The notes under the pieces were generated by a model. That model was given only the letters and a program-made list of their open reading frames with translations, ran no database searches and was not told where the DNA came from. Position numbers and translations under genes: made by a program. From Dichetophora obliterata (taxonomy: Eukaryota; Arthropoda; Insecta; Diptera; Sciomyzidae), in contig OY986438.1 in the NCBI GenBank assembly GCA_963920525.1, positions 121,270,420-121,334,419 of the forward strand: a DNA stretch of 64,000 nucleotides, in the 5' to 3' direction. How positions within the stretch are numbered: the first letter of the stretch is position 1; every line of letters starts with the position of its first letter. Positions 57,591-64,000 of this stretch are shown one piece after another.

Positions 57591-58483
57591 ATTTTTAATT
57601 CGTAAATAGTACGAAACCATTAGTAAATACTACGAAAGTACTGGAAGACATTAAGAAGTTATTCGTACGAGGAATTGACGAATGTTACGGAATGATATCG
57701 TTTATTAGTCGAATATCATTTTTCGGAGCAACAGATGGCAGGAGGCATTTAGGCCAATAATGCATATATACTTGGACGATCATTATAAAGGAAAGTCATT
57801 ATAAACAAGCAGAAAACAAAGTAAAATAAATTTTATAAACAATTAATATTTTCCCTAGAGTTGGCTTAAAAAATTGTTTTTCTGTCATAAATATTATCCA
57901 ATTTGGATAATTTTTTCTAAACTTATAAAATGGCTAACAATCCTGCAGCATTTTAATTTGAGAAAATTGCAGCGATCAGAGCGAGGGTAAAGCTTCTAAT
58001 TCAAAAGCGAAAGAAAAAATTAGGAAATTCTTAATAATGCAGGCGAATTTTGGATCAAGGGCTAATTTTTAAAAAAATCTCGGACTCAGCAAAAGATTTT
58101 ACATTAGAGTTTGTTATAGTCTAAAGTTTTTTTATGACTTAAATGAAAAAAGGTAATTCGATTTTAAGCATCCATTTTACTTTTCCAAATAAACGTCTTT
58201 TGAGAATTTTCTGGATTTTTTTCGCGTCACGTGCTTATATTACAATCAGGATTCAGCATCAGGCCTTGCAAGGAGGTTCTGGAATATGTTTAGAAAATGT
58301 ATAGAGCCCAAAGCCCATCTATACATTTACCTCTTTATATATTTATTCATACGTTTTGAATTAAAAAAAATAAATTTTTTAAATCATTCATATAATAGGC
58401 AAGTTCCTAAAACTGATGCATGTTGGAAAAAGTAATAAGTGGATTGGTGTCAAAAATATCTCACTTAGCGGGGAACATTTATA

Positions 58484-58640
58484 GAATAGCGACAAGCTCT
58501 AATTATTATTTTTTTCGGATTATATGGATTTTGGCCTCCTAAATCCAAATCTGAAAAATTTCAGGTCGCTCGCAATTAGTTTAGGAGTCATAGGCGTCCA
58601 AAGTCAAAAAAGACTTAAATATCTGGTTTGTTTTTTTTAG
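58484..58640 (+). mobile_element. Truncated copy of the 25477 foldback
   Basis: GAATAGCGACAAGCTC, then TTATATGGATTTTGGCCTCC, TCCAAATCTGAAAAATTTCA and GGTCGCTCGCAA, the same order as at 25481-25610. Only one arm is present. Confidence 0.6.
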
Positions 58641-59044
58641 GTTTTCCAAAAAAAAAAAATTTTTTTTAATATTGGAAAATTTTTGTTTTCTTACTTGAAA
58701 AGTTGAAAACGTGGGGGCTCAATAGTAATTAATGTGATTTCATTTAATGATAAACGAGACCTCACATCATTAATTTTGATGCAAATGATTTATATGTATA
58801 ACATGAAGAAAATAAAATGAAATTTGAAAATGTCTCGGGCATGATACGAGAAAGATTTTTTGCTAGTGTATCATGTTACTAGTACCAAAAATCTCAGACA
58901 AAAGAATTGTATAGTTTATATTTTCTTTATGCGCTCTCTAGACTCCTTTATGCCTTTCCCCCCTCCTCCCCTCTATCAAATCCTGCAGACGCCCATGGAG
59001 GCTAGTGTTACGCTTTAACCTCGGCTAGAATGATTTAATTGTGA

Positions 59045-59260
59045 ACTATTTCGATCAAGTAAGTTTGAAGAAGGCAACAACAATAATCACACAGCAGACT
59101 AGACGACAGCCCGTTTCGGAAATCGATACATTTCCTCTTCAGTAATCTTGAGTGATTCAGCTGTGGCCAACCCACTGTTAAAGCCTTATACGATTGTATA
59201 CCGTTCGAACAAATTCGTAAAAATTTTAACGTTCTCATCGGCCACTTAATCATATGACAA
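59045..59260 (+). mobile_element. GGCAACAACA foldback family, left part
   Basis: TTTCGATCAAGTAAGTTTGA, AGAAGGCAACAACAATAATC, CAGCAGACTAGACGACAG, TTTCGGAAATCGATACATTT and CTGTGGCCAACCCACTGTTA follow the family order. The right arm is absent. Confidence 0.6.
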
Positions 59261-59939
59261 TTGCTTTAAAAAACACCTTTTTTATTAATTCTTTTTAATA
59301 AGTATTATTAATTTTAATGATTCAAATTTTTTACATAATAAAGAATTATTCATGAGGAAATAAAAAAGACAAATTTTTTTTTGTCCTTATAGTTGTTAGT
59401 TTTCTACAGGGCGTTGAAGTTAGCGTGTTTAAAAAAATTGTTGCAATTGGCTTCTAGTCTCCAGCTTTTACAAAGCATCTGAGAGTAAAAAAATCAAAGT
59501 GCATTCTTGAGTTAAGGGTTGTAGTTGAGCACTCAAAATACGCAAAAAAAAATGACATGTGTTGAAAATATTTTTTTCAAAAACCCTCTTTTTTGCCGAA
59601 ACTTTTAGCCATACAAAAAATATACAAGTTTTTTGGCTTTTTATAGGTCTAGTGCTTAACAGAGTCTGTAAGGATCACAATGAATCAAGATTCATCGAAA
59701 TCGATCAAGTAAAACTCCAGATATCTTAGAAGCCGATTCGATAAACCTTGTTTCGAGAAAAACGCGATTAAAGATTTAAAGGCTCTTGAATATCACGTGA
59801 AATACGAATATAATATATGTTATAACTTTTTTCTATTTGATATTTTTTCTAAAATTTTGTAAGCATATTCTTAAGACCTTAAAGAACCATATTCTAACGA
59901 AAAAAATTGATTTTTAATTTCTTACACACTGTAATAGTA

Positions 59940-61226
59940 TTGGGGGTTGGAATTAGTTTTAAAGGTTTTCTAAGAGATGGCGTAACTATCAATAGATCGC
60001 ATCGGGCACACCTGTGACTATATTCATTTCAAAGCACATTGTCTAAGCTTCATTTTTCAGGATGTGTCATTCCACTGAAGTGTAAACAACATATATTTTT
60101 TTCTCTGTAAACATGTCGACTTTCGTTCCAACAAAACGCAATTTGCGGGAAGGTTTACTTTTGTGCTTCCATTTGAAGAAAAAAGCGGTTGAAGCACAAC
60201 GCACGCTTACTAAGGCTTACGGGGACTATGCTCCATCGATTTCTACTTGTGAGTACTGGTTCCGTCGGTTTAAAAGTGGTGATTTTGATACGGAAGACAA
60301 AGAGCGTCCGGTCCAGCCGAAAAAGTTTGAAGATGAGGAATTGGAGGCTTTGCTCGATGAAGACCCGTGTCAAACCCTTCAAGAATTGTCAGAGTCATTG
60401 GGAGTCGACTTATCAACGGTCGGCAAACGCTTGAAGGCCATGGGAATGATTCAAAAGCAAGGAAATTGGGTGCCGTACCAGTTGAAGCCGAGAGACGTTG
60501 AACGGCGATTTTGCATGTGCGAACAACTGCTTCAATGGCATAAAAGGAAGAGTTTTTTGCATCGTATTGTCACTGGCGATGAAAAGTGGATCCATTACGA
60601 TAATCCTAAGCGAAAAAAATCGTGGGGACCACCCGGCCATGCATCAACATCGAGGGCCAAGCCGAATATTCATGGCGCCAAGCTTATGCTGTGTATTTGG
60701 TGGGATCAGAAGGGTGTCGTGTACTATGAGCTGCTAAAACCTAACGAAACCATCACTGGGGAACGCTACCAACAACAATTGATGCAATTGAGCCGAGCAT
60801 TAAAGGTTACACGGCCGGAATATGCCAAAAGACACGACAAAGTGGTTTTTCAACATGACAACGCACGGCCACATGTTGCAAGAACCGTCAAGGAAACGTT
60901 GGAGGCGCTGAATTGGGATGTGCTACCCCACCCGCCTTATAGCCCAGACATAGCCCCTTCCGACTACCACCTATTCAGATCGATGACGCATGGCTTGGCT
61001 GAGCAGCGCTTCACTTCTTACGAGGATACCAAAAAATGGGTCGATTCGTGGATTGCCTCAAAAGATGAATCGTTCTTCCGGCGCGGAATCCATATGCTGC
61101 CAGAAAGATGGGAAAATGTTGTAGCTAACGATGGGCAATACTTTGAATAATATACATTGTACCGTTGTTTCTAAATAAATGCTCAAAAACCGAAAAAAAA
61201 CCTTTAAAATTAATTCCAACCCCCAA
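59940..61226 (+). mobile_element. Complete mariner transposon
   Basis: Inverted repeats of about 30 bp start TTGGGGGTTGGAATTA and differ at one base. They are flanked by TA (59938-59939 and 61227-61228). The 1287-bp total is the usual mariner length. It encodes an uninterrupted transposase. Nothing in the sequence says it is dead, so it may be capable of movement. Confidence 0.9.
60113..61150 (+). CDS. Mariner transposase, D,D34D
   Basis: 345 aa, the same length as Mos1 transposase. The N-terminal half has the paired helix-turn-helix region (MSTFVPTKRNLREGLLLCFH and the LGVDLSTVGKRLKAMG helix) and the linker motif WVPYQL (119-124), equivalent to WVPHEL. The catalytic domain has VTGDEKWI (D156), QHDNARPH (D249) and YSPDIAPSDYHLF (D284). 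D249 and D284 are separated by 34 residues, so all three acidic residues are present at the Mos1 positions. The start follows AAACATG with A at -3. It belongs to the mauritiana/vertumnana side of the mariner family by similarity, as far as I can judge without alignment. It lies in sense orientation in the skd intron. Confidence 0.92.
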   Translation: MSTFVPTKRNLREGLLLCFHLKKKAVEAQRTLTKAYGDYAPSISTCEYWFRRFKSGDFDTEDKERPVQPKKFEDEELEALLDEDPCQTLQELSESLGVDLSTVGKRLKAMGMIQKQGNWVPYQLKPRDVERRFCMCEQLLQWHKRKSFLHRIVTGDEKWIHYDNPKRKKSWGPPGHASTSRAKPNIHGAKLMLCIWWDQKGVVYYELLKPNETITGERYQQQLMQLSRALKVTRPEYAKRHDKVVFQHDNARPHVARTVKETLEALNWDVLPHPPYSPDIAPSDYHLFRSMTHGLAEQRFTSYEDTKKWVDSWIASKDESFFRRGIHMLPERWENVVANDGQYFE

Positions 61227-61472
61227 TACCTTAAAGCAGTAGCTATTTTTAGATCAAGCCTTTAACTCTACCAGGGTCGCCGTCTGTTTCTTATTTTTTT
61301 AATATTCTTATATTCTTATACATTGGAGTTCGACGAGTTTGCCGAAGCAAGCATTTCAAGCCCTCCGTTGTTCCTATCCTTTTAATTCCACATTTTTCCA
61401 CAATTTAGTTGTGGATTTTTTGTTTCAATAATTCTTAAATGTTGTAAAGAACAAAGAAAGCAAAATGAACCA

Positions 61473-61546
61473 TGCCCGAACCCGGATTCGAACCGGGGAC
61501 CTCTGAGTTGATGGTATAGCGCACTCTTCACTAGACTACAAAGGCC
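61473..61546 (-). repeat. tRNA-like sequence, probably a tRNA pseudogene or SINE head
   Basis: On the minus strand there is a good T-arm (CCCCGGTTCGAATCCGGG, containing the B-box GGTTCGAATCC) and a box A-like TAGTCTAGTGAAGAGTGC. The acceptor pairs only partly, the D-stem does not pair well, and no anticodon stem with a 7-base loop can be drawn. It is therefore not listed as a tRNA gene. Confidence 0.6.
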
Positions 61547-61714
61547 GACATATATTTTTTGTTTAATTTGTCGCCTAGTGATAACACTAATAATTATGTC
61601 GTATAAGGAAAAATATCAATCCGAAAACGTGTTCGCTAAACTTTCGCTTTTCTTCAAACCTTCACTTGTTGTTCGTTGGGTGGGTAAGACCGGACCTCAT
61701 ATCCAGAGATAGCC

Positions 61715-62945
61715 ATGATTACAAATCACGATTACTGATTACGATTGCATGTATTCAGATTGCACAGATTACTTGATTTTTCTAAATATTCAGAAAAATC
61801 ACATTAAAAACCAAATTAAAATACTTTCAATTAAGTAATCATGGTAAGTAATTACTTGAGATTATAAAAAATAAAATAATCATACAAGGTGATTACATGA
61901 TTTTTTAAAAAATCAAGTAATCGTAACATGGAATTACATGATTTTTCAATAAATCAAGTAATCAGTAATCAGACCCAGCTTTCAGTGATTACAGATTATT
62001 TCTCGTTAAGACAAAAAATTCAAAATTTATATGTTATTTTATTATTTCAGTAATTTCTATTTACCATAATGGTTTACCATAAATACAATATTTTCTTCAG
62101 CAGCTATTATATTATTTTTATTTATTTACTTGATCACTAAACCTTAACAGGTTTTATAGCAAATTTAAAATTATAAAATAAGATATTTAATACAATTCAA
62201 AAATATAAAGTATGATTTTGATTGAAATCATGTATAACAAACTAAAAAGTTTTAATAGATTGCTTAAAGTATATAATTTTATTAAAGTATAAAAAATAAC
62301 AAAAAAAAAAAAGTTAAGTCAAAATCGATAATGTCAGACAGCAAAGCAGGGTTGCGTTTTCAAGACAAACAAGGTCAAGTTAGCAACAATTTTTGTATAC
62401 GGCGGAGTCGTGTGACAAACAAGGTCTCATACCCAATAAAACACCACTCCAATAAGTATATATATAATATATATCGTTCTGTCTTCCTGAAGCCGGTGAG
62501 ATCCTGGCTTGACAGGGTGGGTACTCGACAAACTATTAAAGTGATGTTATTGTTTGTCAGATTGGTTTTGTTAAAGAAGTGTAACAATAGTGCTCAGAAA
62601 CCTTTTCTGTATTTTACTTGTCTCAGTTTTACAGTTGAACCACATATATAAAACAGATATAAAACAATATAATAGTTAAAGAAATCTGCAATCATCGATT
62701 GGTTAAGCCTGATTACTGATAAATTACTTAATCAGAATAATTCATTCATTACTGGAAAATTATTGATTACTTAAATTAATCACTGATTACTTTTGCATGA
62801 TTACTGATTTCTCAAAAAATTAAATGAATAATTTAAAGTTATTAATGATTTTTTTTTAAGTAATCAAGTAATAAATTTGTGTATGATTAATTGTAATCAG
62901 TAATTTTTTTATAATCATTACACGAAAGTAATCATTACTGGCTCA
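61715..62945. repeat. GATTACTGATTAC-rich blocks around a unique core
   Basis: Dense GATTACT, AATCAAGTAATC and AGTAATCAGTAATC words fill 61715-62000 and 62690-62945, with an AT-rich core between. The 106-codon open frame in the core (62331-62651) has no recognisable domain. The same word family occurs at 1.76-3.1 kb. Confidence 0.5.
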
Positions 62946-63467
62946 TATCATAAAAAAGCTAAACATTGTCATATAAAATTTTTTTTATTAAAAACTGAAA
63001 CATGAAAAAATCTTTAAAATATTTTGGTTTTGTCCAAAAACAGTATTAATTTATTTTTATGATAGAAATAACAATTTTTTGTTTAAACCACCGACCCACT
63101 TATCTCAATGCTACAATCGGCGAAAGTCTACACTGTGCTCTATGTTGTTAACACTGCGAATGCTGGAGTGTTTGTCACTTTCTGACTGTTCTTCGCAACA
63201 GGTTCTCCTGTCACAGCTCCGCCAAGACATATTCAGTGCGATTTTGCAAACTGCTGTATAGGTCAACAACCGACTGATTCAGGGTCATAAACTTAAGTAT
63301 TCGTGTGTATAAACTCTGAACGCATACATATAAAATATTTTAATTCAATTAGAATCCCTCCACCCCTTAGGTTAATGATTTTTGTAAGCATTACTTCTTA
63401 AATATTAAGTAGGTTTAAAAAACAACAATCAAAACAAGCACTCAATTGTTTTTGTTCTCTTTTGCAG

Positions 63468-63780
63468 ACTGATTTGTGTGGCATCAAATGGCGTAAATTT
63501 GTTAATGGTGAGCGACCAAATGCTTCCAGTGATCCTCTGGAGGATCCAATTCTACGATCTTATTCGCGATGCATGCAAGCGGATATACTGTGTGTTTGGC
63601 GACGTGTCCAATCAACCAAACAGGACACACTCGATCCAAATGCGCTCTCCTTCGAAATAAGTTCATCAAAAATACATCCACCACTTTCATTGGCCGCAGC
63701 CAAAGAATTATGGATTTTTTGGTATGGCGAGGAGCCAGATCTAAACGATTTGGTCGACGCAGATCTGCTGCGTGTAGCTG
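63468..63780 (+). CDS. skd: skuld (MED13), second coding exon
   Basis: Starts after TTTTGCAG in phase 0 with TDLCGIKWRKFVNGERP and runs through PLEDPILRSYSRCMQADILC, VWRRVQSTKQD and ELWIFWYGEEPDLNDLVDADLLRVAG to a GTAAGT donor (phase 1). This is the MED13 N-terminal domain. GIKWRK, DPILRSYSRCMQAD and LWIFWxGEEP match human MED13 counterparts (GIKWKK, DPILSSFSRCLKAD, LWIFWWGEDP). The gene continues beyond the window. Confidence 0.93.
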
Positions 63781-64000
63781 GTAAGTACAACTAACTTTTA
63801 CTGTATTTTAATAAATTTGCAAAAAAAATTATTCGACCCCAAAGCTATTGTAAGTACTTGAACACCGTCACCATCATTGTGCGCTCAAGGGTTTGAGCAG
63901 GAAATGTTGGATGTTTTTTAAAGTATTTTTTGTTTGTCGCAATGACTTTTGCGTTTCCACACTGAAGCGGTGTGTATAGATACAAACATGTTTATGCACA

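Larger units (their letters stand above)
39696..63467 (+). other. First coding intron of skd, 23.8 kb
   Basis: A GT-AG intron, with donor TTTG|GTGAGT and acceptor TTTTGCAG|ACT. It has no recognisable nested host gene. It is filled with TAA-flanked MITEs, foldback elements, one complete mariner, a SINE head and AT-rich repeats, listed separately. Stretches with nothing recognisable are 39696-40411, 41217-41496, 43625-44415, 44547-45521, 45726-46625, 46811-47379, 47580-49199, 50745-52449, 52771-53092, 57591-58483, 58641-59044, 59261-59937, 61229-61472 and 62946-63467. Confidence 0.85.

Noticed and set aside
61473..61546. Functional tRNA gene on the minus strand
   Set aside because: The T-arm is good, but the acceptor, D and anticodon stems do not pair properly and no anticodon can be assigned.
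62331..62651. 106-codon open frame in the skd intron
   Set aside because: No recognisable motif, AT-rich repeat surroundings, and no splice context.

Overview
The window is AT-rich nuclear DNA of a higher (schizophoran) fly. The genes have short GT-AG introns, are orthologous to Drosophila genes, and sit among DNA transposons, MITEs, non-LTR retrotransposon pieces and tRNA-derived SINEs. The SINE body at 7230-7535 and the general repeat content suggest a tephritid fruit fly, but that is an inference.

Layout. 1-9690 has no intact gene: AT-rich tandem and foldback repeats, a Harbinger-type element carrying a decayed Myb/SANT-like relic, a foldback element, and a SINE. 9693-13323 is a compact gene cluster. 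It holds a minus-strand gene for an unrecognised nuclear-type protein (an AT-hook plus several xDL[ST] motifs), the divergent plus-strand Neos (NCOA5-like RNA-binding coactivator), and the convergent minus-strand mRpL50 (four exons). The stop codons of Neos and mRpL50 are 78 bp apart. 14633-15501 is an intronless, decayed copy in which an RNA polymerase III RPC10 (POLR3K)-like reading frame runs straight into a YrdC/Sua5-like one.

15919-23222 holds two inverted copies of one THAP-domain DNA element, each flanked by its own perfect 9-bp duplication. The left copy carries an RTE-like retrotransposon. The right copy carries a Harbinger element with a HARBI1-like transposase relic, which itself carries a further foldback element. 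The left copy is the empty site for the Harbinger insertion.

23223-38130 is intergenic: a diverged array built on a GTGGGCGG/CACGCCC module, several MITEs, and two 3' fragments of a LINE. 38130-39626 is probably 5' leader or promoter of skd. The first coding exon of skd (Mediator subunit MED13) is at 39627-39695 and the next at 63468-63780, so the 23.8-kb intron between them fills the rest of the window. That intron is packed with TAA-flanked Harbinger-type MITEs (some sharing a target-site copy in tandem), a MITE with AP-1-like sites, a long perfect palindrome, and a mariner transposon that looks complete.

Functionally the host genes are housekeeping: nuclear transcription (Neos, skd), the mitochondrial ribosome (mRpL50), and an unknown putative chromatin protein. 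They form no shared pathway. Most of the window's biology is transposon nesting.
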